Shown: piece by piece, positions 10,384 to 19,102 of the stretch
How the letters are laid out: each line of letters opens with the position of its first letter
Numbering within the stretch: position 1 is the first letter of the stretch
Source of the DNA: Brevibacillus brevis
GTDB taxonomy: Bacteria; Bacillota; Bacilli; Brevibacillales; Brevibacillaceae
Direction of reading: 5' to 3'
Assembly (NCBI RefSeq): GCF_022026395.1
Contig: NZ_CP041767.1
Location: 27,501 to 91,500, forward strand
DNA: 64,000 nucleotides
Program-made: the position numbers and the translations under genes
The notes under the pieces: model-generated
The model's input: the letters and a program-made list of their open reading frames with translations, nothing else
What the model was told of the DNA's origin: nothing
Database searches by the model: none

Positions 10384-11481
10384 ATGAGAGGGAACCAGTT
10401 AAGCTGGAAACGAACCGTTGTTGTCATGACTTCCGTTTTTCTGCTTGCGGGATGTGCCACCGAGACGAAATCAGGCACTTCTCTGGATACGTCGCAATTG
10501 ACCCTGGATCAAATCGTGGAAAAAGCGAAGCAGGAGGGAGAAGTCAACTCCGTGGGAATGCCGGACACGTGGGCAAACTGGGGGGAGACCTGGAGCAATC
10601 TTGCAAAGGAATATGGCTTGAAGCATACGGACACCGACATGTCGAGCGCAGAAGAATTGGCTAAGTTTGAAGCGGAAAAAGAAGACGCCACAGCAGACAT
10701 CGGTGACGTAGGCATCGCTTTTGGACCGTTAGCCAAGCAAAAAGGGCTGACGCTGCCTTACAAAACCTCTTACTGGAACGACATTCCCGACTGGGCAAAA
10801 GATGATGAAGGACATTGGCTGCTGGGCTATACGGGAACACTGGCTTTTATCACTGACAAGACAAAGGTGCAAAATCCTCCCAAGTCCTGGGCAGATTTGA
10901 AAAACGGAAGCTACAAGGTCGCGATTGGCGATGTCATGAAAGCGAATCAGGCGCAATTTGCCGTTCTGGCCGCCGCCTATGCAAATGGGGGAGATGAGAA
11001 AAATATTCAGCCCGGCATTGACTTTTTCGCTGAGCTGGCAAAGAACAAGCGGCTCAGTACGAGCGATCCGAGTCTTGCCAATCTAGAAAAGGGTGAGGTC
11101 GAAGTTGCTATCTTGTGGGATTTCAACGCGCTCGGGTATCGGGACAAAATCGACAAAAACCGCTTTGATGTCCTCATCCCGGAAGAAGCATCAGTCAGCA
11201 GCGGATACGCTACGGTTATCAACAAGTACACCAAGCACCCACACGCTGCCATGCTGGCTCGTGAATACATTCTCTCCGACGCTGGACAGTCCAATTTGGC
11301 TCGCGGCTATGCACGACCGATTCGCGCTAACGCCAAGCTGGATGAATCCGCTAAAGCCATGCTGCTCCCGGATGACATGTATAAAAACGCACGTCCTGTG
11401 GGCGATTTGACTGCTTGGGAAGAGACGGCTAAAAAGTTGCCGCAGTTATGGCAGGAGAAGGTGTTAATCCATGTGCGCTAG
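10384..11481 (+). CDS. ABC transporter substrate-binding lipoprotein
   Basis: A 365-residue extracellular solute-binding protein with a lipoprotein signal: basic start, hydrophobic stretch and lipobox LAGC with Cys near residue 24. The rest resembles family 1 binding proteins of the iron/thiamine/2-aminoethylphosphonate transporter group, but I cannot read the ligand from the sequence. It is the first gene of a tightly packed operon with two permeases and an ATPase, and overlaps the next gene by 11 nt. A PhoP-like box upstream and two hydrolases in the operon argue for a phosphorus-containing ligand. An iron or thiamine ligand cannot be excluded from fold alone. Confidence 0.85.
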   Translation: MRGNQLSWKRTVVVMTSVFLLAGCATETKSGTSLDTSQLTLDQIVEKAKQEGEVNSVGMPDTWANWGETWSNLAKEYGLKHTDTDMSSAEELAKFEAEKEDATADIGDVGIAFGPLAKQKGLTLPYKTSYWNDIPDWAKDDEGHWLLGYTGTLAFITDKTKVQNPPKSWADLKNGSYKVAIGDVMKANQAQFAVLAAAYANGGDEKNIQPGIDFFAELAKNKRLSTSDPSLANLEKGEVEVAILWDFNALGYRDKIDKNRFDVLIPEEASVSSGYATVINKYTKHPHAAMLAREYILSDAGQSNLARGYARPIRANAKLDESAKAMLLPDDMYKNARPVGDLTAWEETAKKLPQLWQEKVLIHVR

Positions 11482-12304
11482 CAAGCTCGCGATGATTGTG
11501 CTCGACGGATTGAGATTTGACACAGCCGTCACGCACATGGGGTACCTGCATCACCTGGTTGAGTACGGCATTGCGGCCCGCTTTCAGGTGCGATCGGAAC
11601 TACCCAGTCTCTCTCGTCCTTTGTACGAGGTTCTTTTAACGGGAACACCTGTTTGGAAGAACGGCATTTCCAGCAATCAGACGGTTCGGCTTTCGCACCA
11701 GGAGAGTCTCTTTCACCTGACGCAGAAAAACGGACTGTCCAACGCTGCTGCGGCTTATTGCTGGGTAAGTGAGCTTTATAACAAGGCTCCGTTCAATCCG
11801 TTTTACGACCGAATCCAATTGAATACCGACAAGCCGATACAAAACGGGATGTTCTACTGGGAAGATCACTATCCGGATACACACCTATTTGCTGACGCCA
11901 ACTTTTTGTTGAATGGATACAATCCGGATTTTCTTTACGTCCACTCCATGAATATCGATGATGACGGACATAAGCATACGGCCGATTCCGCGCGATATCG
12001 AAATCGCGTTCTGGCGGCAGATTCGATACTGGCTAATGTGCTTCCTGCGTGGATCGATGCGGGTTATCAAATCATTGTAACAGCCGATCACGGGATGACA
12101 GCCGATGGAAATCATGGTGGCACTTCTAGCGCTGACCGGGACGTCCCCTTGTTTGTCATCAGCGACCTGATATCTCCCGGTATTCGCGAGGAGGAAATTC
12201 CGCAATTGCAGGTGGCTCCGCTTGCCTGCCATTTGCTCGGCATCTCCCCCTCGAAAGAGATGCAGCCATTGAACGTAGGAGGGCTGAGTAAGACGTCTCC
12301 CTAA
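11471..12304 (+). CDS. Type I phosphodiesterase / nucleotide pyrophosphatase family protein
   Basis: A 277-residue alkaline phosphatase superfamily enzyme. Metal-site features are visible: IVLDGLRFDT near the start, the nucleophile region around ELPSLSRPLYE, HSMNIDDDGHKHT in the middle, and TADHGMTADGNHGG near the C-terminus. This group includes nucleotide pyrophosphatases, phosphonoacetate hydrolase and phosphodiesterases acting on small diesters. There is no signal peptide, so it should act in the cytoplasm on the imported substrate. The ATG overlaps the end of the binding-protein gene and has AGGAGAAGG ahead of it. Its exact substrate is unknown. Confidence 0.85.
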   Translation: MCASKLAMIVLDGLRFDTAVTHMGYLHHLVEYGIAARFQVRSELPSLSRPLYEVLLTGTPVWKNGISSNQTVRLSHQESLFHLTQKNGLSNAAAAYCWVSELYNKAPFNPFYDRIQLNTDKPIQNGMFYWEDHYPDTHLFADANFLLNGYNPDFLYVHSMNIDDDGHKHTADSARYRNRVLAADSILANVLPAWIDAGYQIIVTADHGMTADGNHGGTSSADRDVPLFVISDLISPGIREEEIPQLQVAPLACHLLGISPSKEMQPLNVGGLSKTSP

Positions 12305-12317
12305 GGGGGCGTCTTTT
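12290..12317 (+). terminator. Intra-operon hairpin with T run
   Basis: AAGACG...CCC pairs with GGG..CGTCTT, spanning the phosphodiesterase stop codon and followed by TTTT. Being inside the operon it may only partly terminate, giving less permease than binding protein and hydrolase. Confidence 0.6.
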
Positions 12318-12340
12318 CCTCTAAGAAAGGAGTTTTTGCG

Positions 12341-13186
12341 ATGAAACGATTTGTCAGTATGCTTTGGGTCACGACGATTCCGTTCTTTGCAATGATCGCC
12401 CTGTTTCTCCTCGTCCCATTGCTTTCTATGATTGGAGGGAGCTTTCAGGCCGAGGGGGGCGGAGGTTTTACCGTTAGTCATTATCGTGAGATTTTTTCAA
12501 ATTCGTATTACTTGCAAGCTTTTGAGAACAGCGTGCTCATCTCGTTCCTGTCTGCTCTCATTGGAATCGTCGTTGCTGTTTTCGCCACCTATGCGATTAC
12601 CCGTTTCCCGCAATCTCTGCAACAGCGAGTGCTTGTTATTACCAATCTAACCTCCAATTTTGCAGGAATTCCGCTCGCATTTGCCTTCATTGTCCTGTTG
12701 GGAAACAGTGGATTGTTTGTTTTGCTCGCGAAGCAACTGGGGATTGATTTTGGTGAGTCCTTTACTCTGTATTCGTGGAGCGGCTTGACGCTTGTTTATA
12801 TTTATTTTCAACTGCCCCTGGCGGTAATGCTTTTGTATCCCCTGTACAATGCCATTCAAAAACAATGGATGGAAGCGGCCGAGCTGCTTGGGGCAAGTCC
12901 ATGGAAGTTTTGGCTGAGAATCGGTTTTCCGGTACTGCTTCCAGGCATCGTCGGCACATTCAGCATTCTGTTTGCCAATGCAATGGGTGCCTATGCTTCT
13001 GCCTATGCGCTCACTGGGAGCAACTACAATCTGGTACCCATTCGGATTGGCGCGCTTGTCTCTGGCGACATTTTTGCCAGACCCGAGCTGGGTAGCGCAC
13101 TCGCTGTACTGCTCGGCCTTACGCTTGCAGGAGCCTTACTCGTGAACGAGTGGCTGACGCGGAAGATTCGGAGGGATTTGTCTTGA
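12341..13186 (+). CDS. ABC transporter permease
   Basis: A 281-residue inner-membrane permease with about six hydrophobic helices. The binding-protein-dependent permease loop (EAA motif) reads EAAELLGASPWKFWLRIGFPVLLPG at roughly residues 179-203, the site that contacts the ATPase. The start ATG has AAGGAG at good spacing. It pairs with the next permease, whose start overlaps its stop codon. Family: Fe3+/thiamine/putrescine/aminoethylphosphonate-type permeases. Confidence 0.9.
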   Translation: MKRFVSMLWVTTIPFFAMIALFLLVPLLSMIGGSFQAEGGGGFTVSHYREIFSNSYYLQAFENSVLISFLSALIGIVVAVFATYAITRFPQSLQQRVLVITNLTSNFAGIPLAFAFIVLLGNSGLFVLLAKQLGIDFGESFTLYSWSGLTLVYIYFQLPLAVMLLYPLYNAIQKQWMEAAELLGASPWKFWLRIGFPVLLPGIVGTFSILFANAMGAYASAYALTGSNYNLVPIRIGALVSGDIFARPELGSALAVLLGLTLAGALLVNEWLTRKIRRDLS

Positions 13187-13971
13187 AGCGGATCAGTTTG
13201 CCATCCTTGTCGTTTGCGTTGGTCATGTTGTATTTGTTTTTGCCAGTAGCGGCTACCATCCTTTACTCACTGGCAACCGAGTGGAACAGTACGATTTTGC
13301 CGGAAGGACTCACAGGAAAATGGTTCGCAGAGCTGTATTCTGATCCTCGATTCTTGCAAGCATTCGGGCGTTCTTTTCTGCTCAGCTTTCTGACGACAGT
13401 CGTTGCCGTTATCATTATTGTTCCTGCTGTATTCTCCATTATCGTCTACGCTCCCCGGATGGAGAGGCTGGTTCAGATTTTGGTGATGCTGACCTATGCT
13501 GTTCCGGGTGTTATTATGGCCGTCGGATTGATCCGTACTTATTCAGGAAACGGAATTCCAATGGTCATCATCACCGCCGGGGCGTATTTGGTCGGTTTGC
13601 TTCCGTATCTTTATCAGGGAACGCGCAATAGTCTGCTTGCGATGCAGGCACGTTCGTTGATGGAGGCAGCCGAGCTATTGGGTGCGAGCCACTGGCAGGC
13701 GTTCGTACGGATTATCGTTCCGAATATCATGTCTGGAATTTTCGTGTCCTCGCTCTTGTCGTTCTCCATTTTGTTTGGTGAATTCGTTCTGATTAACATC
13801 CTGGTGGGAGGAAGATACGAAACTCTGCAGATGTATCTGTACGCCAAGCTATCGTCAAGCGGACATGTCGCCAGCGCGATTACTGTCACTTATTTTGTCC
13901 TGATGGCTATCATCACTGGCCTGGTTGTAAAATTCACGCGCCGAAGCTTCGCACGCAAGGAGGTCCCCTAA
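13183..13971 (+). CDS. ABC transporter permease
   Basis: A 262-residue second permease subunit with about six hydrophobic helices and its own EAA loop (EAAELLGASHWQAFVRIIVP). The frame is open from 13150, but the TTG at 13183 overlaps the TGA of the upstream permease and has CGGAGGGA at good spacing, and its product MKRISLPSLSFALVMLY starts directly with the first helix. The two permeases probably form a heterodimer. The stop codon abuts the ATG of the ATPase gene, indicating translational coupling. Confidence 0.88.
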   Translation: MKRISLPSLSFALVMLYLFLPVAATILYSLATEWNSTILPEGLTGKWFAELYSDPRFLQAFGRSFLLSFLTTVVAVIIIVPAVFSIIVYAPRMERLVQILVMLTYAVPGVIMAVGLIRTYSGNGIPMVIITAGAYLVGLLPYLYQGTRNSLLAMQARSLMEAAELLGASHWQAFVRIIVPNIMSGIFVSSLLSFSILFGEFVLINILVGGRYETLQMYLYAKLSSSGHVASAITVTYFVLMAIITGLVVKFTRRSFARKEVP

Positions 13972-14990
13972 TGAGCTACGTCAAAATCGAACACTTGTCC
14001 AAAACCTTTCACGGTCAACACGTGTTGCAGCAACTCGATCTTGCGATTGAAAAAGGCGAGCTAGTCACTTTACTTGGCCCTAGCGGGTGTGGAAAAAGTA
14101 CGCTATTACGCATCCTCAGTGGTTTGACGGCTCGGGATACAGGCATGATCTACATCGACGGCAAAGACGTGACGGACGTGTCGCCGAAAAATAGGCAAAT
14201 CGGCATGGTGTTCCAATCGTACGCACTCTTTCCCAATCTTACGGTCAGTCAAAACATTGCCTTCGGTCTGGAAATGAACAAAATCTCGAAAACGGAGATT
14301 CGGTTGCGTGTCCAAGAAATGATTGAGCTGGTGGGATTGGTGGGAAAGGAGCAGGCTTACCCGCGTGAATTGTCTGGCGGCCAGCAGCAGCGTGTGGCAC
14401 TCGCCCGTTCTCTCGTTACCCGGCCAAAAGTGCTTCTGCTGGATGAGCCGCTTAGTGCACTCGATGCCCAGATTCGCAAAAATTTGCAAAAGCAGCTACG
14501 CACCATCCAACGTGAGTTAAACATGACGACTGTGCTGGTTACTCATGATCAGGAAGAAGCCATGGCTGTCAGTGACCGTATCTACATCATGAATGGTGGA
14601 CGAATCGTTCAGCACGGCAGTCCCCAAGAGATTTACACGCAACCTCGCTCTGAATTTGTTGCTCGCTTCATCGGCAATTACAACGTGCTGACTGCCGAGC
14701 AGCTTAACCGAATCGCGCCTAATCTGTCTCATCCAGCAGTTGAACGATTCGCAATCCGTCCTGAGACGTTTCGCGAACAGCGGTTGGCTGGGGAGGACAT
14801 CTGTTTGACCGGGAATATCGCTCAGGTAACCATGCTCGGCAACATTACCCGTTACGAGCTGAACATGCGGGATGTTCCTGTACTGGTGGACACACTTCAC
14901 CTGTCCTTCGAGCAGGAGCAGATCGGCACAACAAAAACATTGTATGTAAGTCCCAAGGATGTGATTCCGCTTTATGACACTATTGCCTGA
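13971..14990 (+). CDS. ABC transporter ATP-binding protein
   Basis: A 339-residue ATPase with Walker A (GPSGCGKST, about residue 38), Q-loop region (VFQSYALFPN), signature LSGGQQQR, Walker B (LLLDEPLSALD) and a switch His (VTHDQEEA). The last 100 residues form a TOBE-like regulatory domain typical of the PotA/FbpC/PhnT group. It directly follows the permeases and powers the transporter. The DeoR gene overlaps its 3' end by 17 nt. Confidence 0.92.
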   Translation: MSYVKIEHLSKTFHGQHVLQQLDLAIEKGELVTLLGPSGCGKSTLLRILSGLTARDTGMIYIDGKDVTDVSPKNRQIGMVFQSYALFPNLTVSQNIAFGLEMNKISKTEIRLRVQEMIELVGLVGKEQAYPRELSGGQQQRVALARSLVTRPKVLLLDEPLSALDAQIRKNLQKQLRTIQRELNMTTVLVTHDQEEAMAVSDRIYIMNGGRIVQHGSPQEIYTQPRSEFVARFIGNYNVLTAEQLNRIAPNLSHPAVERFAIRPETFREQRLAGEDICLTGNIAQVTMLGNITRYELNMRDVPVLVDTLHLSFEQEQIGTTKTLYVSPKDVIPLYDTIA

Positions 14991-15774
14991 AGAACGACAG
15001 CAAGTGATTCTGGACGAATTAAACCGCCACGGTAAAATTCAGGTGATGAGTCTGGCAAAAAACCTGGCAGTAACACCGGAGACAATCCGACGTGATCTTG
15101 ACCATTTGGAACAGCAACGTTTGTTAAAGCGAGTGTACGGAGGAGCAATCCCTTTTCATTTGGCGAAACGTGAGCCGCACTTTGAAAAGAAACAGGCGAT
15201 CCAACAGACGGCAAAAACGAAAATCGGGCAAATCGCGGCAGAACTTTTGTCTGACGGGGATACTATCGCGCTCGATGTCGGGACGACAACACTGGAATTG
15301 GCACGTGCGATAAAGGGCCTCAACCAATTAACGATTGTCACGAATTCGCTCCCCGCCGCTTCTTTACTAAACGAGCTGTTGGAAGCCAATCAATTCAACG
15401 GTCAGGTCATTATGCTGGGGGGGTTGACCCATCCGGCCCAAAAATCGGTTGCTGGGGCGTTTACCTGCGAGCTGCTCTCCCGCTTTCATTTTGATAAAGC
15501 TTTTATTTCCTGTGGAGGAATGACGGCTGATGGCTTCACCGATTATGACATGGAAGAAACGCTGTGCTCGACCATGATGGTACAGCGGTCGGAGCAAGTC
15601 TATGTATTAGGAGATACATCCAAGATTGATCAGACGCAATTTTTTCGTATTTGCGGCTGGCAGGATGTCAGCGCGGTTGTTTGTGACCAGCCGATGCCGG
15701 ATGAATGGCTATCGTCTGGCATACAAACTACCTGGATAAGCGAACATCCGGGAAGGAGAGACTTCACATGCTGA
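14974..15774 (+). CDS. DeoR/GlpR family transcriptional regulator
   Basis: A 266-residue regulator with an N-terminal winged helix (ERQQVILDELNRHG, and recognition region VTPETIRRDLDHLE) and a C-terminal DeoR sensor domain related to sugar-phosphate isomerases (ALDVGTTTLELARA, VTNSLPAA, CGGMTADGFTDYD). Such proteins usually respond to a phosphorylated metabolite. Lying inside the operon it probably senses the product of substrate breakdown, in addition to the PhoP-like control upstream. Its operator was not identified. Confidence 0.92.
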   Translation: MTLLPEERQQVILDELNRHGKIQVMSLAKNLAVTPETIRRDLDHLEQQRLLKRVYGGAIPFHLAKREPHFEKKQAIQQTAKTKIGQIAAELLSDGDTIALDVGTTTLELARAIKGLNQLTIVTNSLPAASLLNELLEANQFNGQVIMLGGLTHPAQKSVAGAFTCELLSRFHFDKAFISCGGMTADGFTDYDMEETLCSTMMVQRSEQVYVLGDTSKIDQTQFFRICGWQDVSAVVCDQPMPDEWLSSGIQTTWISEHPGRRDFTC

Positions 15775-16772
15775 TCGACTATCATCTTCATCTGGAAGAA
15801 GGGCCTTTTTCATTGCGTTGGCTCGATCGTACCAATGCGGCCCTCGACCACTTTTATCCGCTTTCTGAACCTCGACATACCCGCGCCTGGCTGCTGGACA
15901 GTCTTGCGCGATTAAATAACCGGATGTCTTTGGGAGCATACGACCCGTCTTGGATCGATCTGTATTTGCGTGAAGCGTTAAACAAAGGCTTGAAGGAAGT
16001 GGGGATTGTCGATCATTTATACCGCTTTCGTGAAGCCCGTCCCTACTTTGAACGGTATATGGAGCTGGGTGACACCGATTTGGGGCGTTTGCAGCGAACG
16101 TGGCTTGATCAAGTATGCACCGAGAGCCTCAGTGACTTTTGTGTCGCCATTGAAGCAGCAAAGCAGCGTTGGTCGGCAAGCGGTGTGGAGTTGCGGCTGG
16201 GGATCGAAGCGGATTACTTTATCGGCGGGGAAGCAGAATTGGAAAGCTTGCTCGCAGGCGCTTCGTGGGATTATGTGATCGGTTCTGTTCATTTTTTACA
16301 AGGATGGGGCTTTGACAATCCCGAGACTTGCCATCTGTTTGAGCAGCACGACTTGAAACAGTTATACGGGGACTTTTTCCATACAGTTGAATCTATGATT
16401 AGGAGCAACTTGTTTGATTTTGTTGCTCATCTGGACAATCTGAAAGTGTTCTCCTATCGCCCAGAGGAATCGGAGCTTGTTCCCTATTACCACCGAATTG
16501 CAACTGCTTTGAAAGAAACGGATACAGCGACCGAAATCAATGCGGGCCTGTACTACCGCTATCCCGTTCAGGAAATGTGCCCGAGTCCTGCTTTCCTCGA
16601 CGTTTTGGTCGCGCATGGTGTTCCATTGACACTCTCGTCCGACGCGCACTTTCCCGACGATATTGGGAGATACGTGGCGGAGAATCTGGAAGTCCTTCGT
16701 TCAAAAGAGGTAACGGAGATTGCTACTTTTTCCGGTCGTCAACGGATCATGAAGCCAATCTGCTATGCTTGA
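15768..16772 (+). CDS. PHP-domain phosphoesterase
   Basis: A 334-residue protein of the PHP superfamily, which uses a multi-metal site to cleave phosphoesters (HisJ histidinol phosphatase, cyclic-phosphate phosphodiesterases). Metal-ligand motifs are visible: DYHLHLEEG at the N-terminus, VGIVDHLYRF, GIEADYF, GSVHFLQGW, AHLDNLK and SSDAHFPDD. The frame is open from 15705 but the ATG at 15768 has GGGAAGGAGAGA upstream. No histidine genes are near, so histidinol phosphate is unlikely; in this operon it more likely hydrolyses a phosphate ester released by the upstream phosphodiesterase. Last gene before the terminator. Confidence 0.85.
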   Translation: MLIDYHLHLEEGPFSLRWLDRTNAALDHFYPLSEPRHTRAWLLDSLARLNNRMSLGAYDPSWIDLYLREALNKGLKEVGIVDHLYRFREARPYFERYMELGDTDLGRLQRTWLDQVCTESLSDFCVAIEAAKQRWSASGVELRLGIEADYFIGGEAELESLLAGASWDYVIGSVHFLQGWGFDNPETCHLFEQHDLKQLYGDFFHTVESMIRSNLFDFVAHLDNLKVFSYRPEESELVPYYHRIATALKETDTATEINAGLYYRYPVQEMCPSPAFLDVLVAHGVPLTLSSDAHFPDDIGRYVAENLEVLRSKEVTEIATFSGRQRIMKPICYA

Positions 16773-16816
16773 CTGTGAAAAACAGCATGTCTTGAGCAAA
16801 ATATGATTTGAGATGC

Positions 16817-16845
16817 AAAAAACCTTGGATTGCCAAGGTTTTTTT
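16817..16845 (+). terminator. Terminator of the PHP/ABC operon
   Basis: AAAAAACCTTGG / CCAAGGTTTTTTT perfect stem with a 4-nt loop. Confidence 0.92.
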
Positions 16846-16909
16846 AGTTCTGTTTGCTTGACAGGGGGAAGACCACTGTAACAGGGTTTTTATGTTTTTT
16901 CTGGAAAGC

Positions 16910-16936
16910 GTAACCTTTTGTTCGTTTCTACGAATA
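16910..16936 (+). promoter_or_regulatory. Candidate ECF-type promoter
   Basis: GTAACC (16910-16915), 15 nt and CGAATA (16931-16936) resemble ECF promoters (AAC in -35, CG in -10). It lies upstream of the YcdB-like gene and could be read by the sigma factor encoded two genes on. Confidence 0.45.
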
Positions 16937-16994
16937 AGTCAATGTACACAAATAGCAAGCAGCATCCAAGTAACCAATACAAAGGAGAGAACCT

Positions 16995-18512
16995 ATGAGG
17001 AAAACAATTTCGCAAGCTGTATGTCTGATGGGAGCCATGTGTGTCCTGGCCTCCACACCTGTAGCTTTAGCCACCCAAGGAGAGTATCAGCAAGCAACGT
17101 TATCAGCAGGAAATCAAGCAAGTGTAGCGGATGATGTCATGAAAACAGTAGACGAAGCTCTGGTCAAAGCGGGGAAACTATTGCCGTATCTCAAGGAGTT
17201 TACGTTCAAGACGGTAACGCTTGATAAAAAGAGACCGAACATTATCTTTGTTCAGCTAAGAAAAGAAAAAGACCAAAATGAGCCGAGAGTAGACATCGAA
17301 TTTGAAGCGAAAACTGGGAAATTAATAAGTTTCAGGTTAGCGACAGAGGAAGTAGAAGATGAAAAGAAACCAACCTGGCAGGAGTCCAAAGAAAAGGCAA
17401 CCGCTTTTCTAAAAGAGTGGTACGGTCCAGATATGGATGGTTATCAGCTTAATCAGCTCTTCACTGAAGAGGGTGGGCACGGTATTGTGTTTTCCAAATC
17501 CGTAAATGGTTTACTCTATCCGAATTTGAGTACACGCCTAGAGTTGAATGCCAAAGGTGAGGTTGTCTCCGGTGGACCAAATGGGGGCTTTCCCTATGAG
17601 ATCCCTTCAATCGAAAAGACCTCTTTCCCCGATCCCAAAGAAGCAATGGCAAAGGAACAAATGACAAAAACAGTAGCTTCCCACATGAAATTGTCCTATT
17701 GGGCCGATCGGAAGCTGCTTGCGTATGAGCCCATGTTTTCCGGATATCTGGATGCAACGACAGGGAAGTCCTTGTACGTGTCGGAACAGAAGTACTACCT
17801 GCCCGGAGAAATCGTGAAAGTTGCGCCGAAAACGAATAAACTGACAGCCAAAACGAAAGAGGAAGTTTCCTCATATGTGAAACAGGAATTTAACGTAGAC
17901 ATAAAAGCAGAGGAATGGAAGGAAGAGAGTTTTCCGAAAACGGGGATCAAGGTATTTACATGGAGAGAAGAAACTGACGATGAAACGGTAGTAACTGTTG
18001 TGGAGAAAACAGGAGAGATTCTGTCTTTTTCTAAAGAAGTGACAATCATAAAGAAAGATAGTAAGACGAGGGAAGAAGCACGCGCGCTAGCAATCAAGGA
18101 AATGGAAAAATACCTACCCATTGATACGAAAGAAATGATGGAAATCGGTAATTCAAAGCATATCAAAGGCGAAGAAGATGGGAGCTTCGAATTTGAGTTC
18201 GTCAAGGTGCATCAGGGGATACCCGTACGGGACAGAAGCTTCTATGTCTACATCGTTAACGGAAAGGTCATGAGATTAGACACGGCTAGCAAAGCGAAAT
18301 TCACCGAACAGTTACCTGATTTGAAGGCTGGGATAACGGCGGAACAGGCTGCGCAGGAATTCCTCAAGCAATTTCAACTGGAGTATTTTTATCCTGAAAA
18401 TAACGGGAATAAGGCACTTTTGGTATACAAACTGGCCACAGTTTATCAAACGGTAAATGAACAAATTGATGCGTTAACGGGAAAGATTGTTCAGGAGGAT
18501 GAGGACCAATAA
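16995..18512 (+). CDS. Secreted YcdB/YcdC-repeat (PepSY-like) protein
   Basis: A 505-residue exported protein with a signal peptide (MRKTISQAVCLMGAMC..., cleavage near residue 26) and no further membrane segment. It holds repeated PepSY/YcdB-type units, each ending in a strand pattern such as EAKTGKLISF, YLDATTGKSLYV and QIDALTGKIV; the last unit has VHQGIPVRDRSFYVYI. The function of these domains is not established. It has a good AAAGGAGAG ribosome site. The sigma-factor gene starts 53 nt after its stop and the downstream anti-sigma candidate carries the same repeat type, so this protein may take part in the signal. Confidence 0.8.
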   Translation: MRKTISQAVCLMGAMCVLASTPVALATQGEYQQATLSAGNQASVADDVMKTVDEALVKAGKLLPYLKEFTFKTVTLDKKRPNIIFVQLRKEKDQNEPRVDIEFEAKTGKLISFRLATEEVEDEKKPTWQESKEKATAFLKEWYGPDMDGYQLNQLFTEEGGHGIVFSKSVNGLLYPNLSTRLELNAKGEVVSGGPNGGFPYEIPSIEKTSFPDPKEAMAKEQMTKTVASHMKLSYWADRKLLAYEPMFSGYLDATTGKSLYVSEQKYYLPGEIVKVAPKTNKLTAKTKEEVSSYVKQEFNVDIKAEEWKEESFPKTGIKVFTWREETDDETVVTVVEKTGEILSFSKEVTIIKKDSKTREEARALAIKEMEKYLPIDTKEMMEIGNSKHIKGEEDGSFEFEFVKVHQGIPVRDRSFYVYIVNGKVMRLDTASKAKFTEQLPDLKAGITAEQAAQEFLKQFQLEYFYPENNGNKALLVYKLATVYQTVNEQIDALTGKIVQEDEDQ

Positions 18513-18565
18513 GCCGATTGATCCTGACCAAGGGATAGAAGACACACGGAGAAAGGAGGGCGCGC

Positions 18566-19102
18566 ATGTATGACGACCTCAATGAGAAAATGGGGAGCAT
18601 CTATGAACAGCACTACATGGCTGTTTACTGCTTCTTGCTGCATTTCACGGGCAATCAGAATGAAACCGAAGATTTGACACAAGAGGTGTTTACCCGTGTA
18701 GTGAAAGCATTGCCGACTTACGACGGACGAGTAGCAGTAAAGACTTGGCTATTCTCCATCGCAAAGCATATTGCTATCGACCATTATCGCAAGCAGAAGC
18801 TGTATGAGCTGGTTTCTGAAAACTGGCTAATGCGGCTAACAGCAAAGCAAGGGATACCAGAAGTAGAGCTGGATAACAAGGAAGAAATGCGGGAGATCAA
18901 GGATGCGTTGCAAAGACTGAAACCATCTTATCGTATGGTCGTCATCTTGCGCAGTGTGGAAGGGTACAGCATCAGGGAGACGGCGGAACTTCTGGCTATT
19001 TCGGAGGCCAAGGTCAAGGTGGTTTATCATCGGGCGCTGAAAAAGCTTCAGCACTTCCTGAAGGATTCGGTGAAAGGGGGGATTCCACATGAGCTGGCAT
19101 GA
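18566..19102 (+). CDS. ECF-type RNA polymerase sigma factor
   Basis: A 178-residue sigma-70 family protein with only regions 2 and 4. Region 2 reads TEDLTQEVFTRVVKALP and KTWLFSIAKHIAIDHYRKQ; region 4 reads YRMVVILRSVEGYSIRETAELL followed by a helix-turn-helix recognition helix (SEAKVKVVYHRALKKL). AAAGGAGGG precedes the ATG. The anti-sigma candidate overlaps its 3' end by 14 nt, the usual arrangement for an ECF sigma and its inhibitor. It probably directs its own operon through the promoter near 16910. Confidence 0.93.
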   Translation: MYDDLNEKMGSIYEQHYMAVYCFLLHFTGNQNETEDLTQEVFTRVVKALPTYDGRVAVKTWLFSIAKHIAIDHYRKQKLYELVSENWLMRLTAKQGIPEVELDNKEEMREIKDALQRLKPSYRMVVILRSVEGYSIRETAELLAISEAKVKVVYHRALKKLQHFLKDSVKGGIPHELA

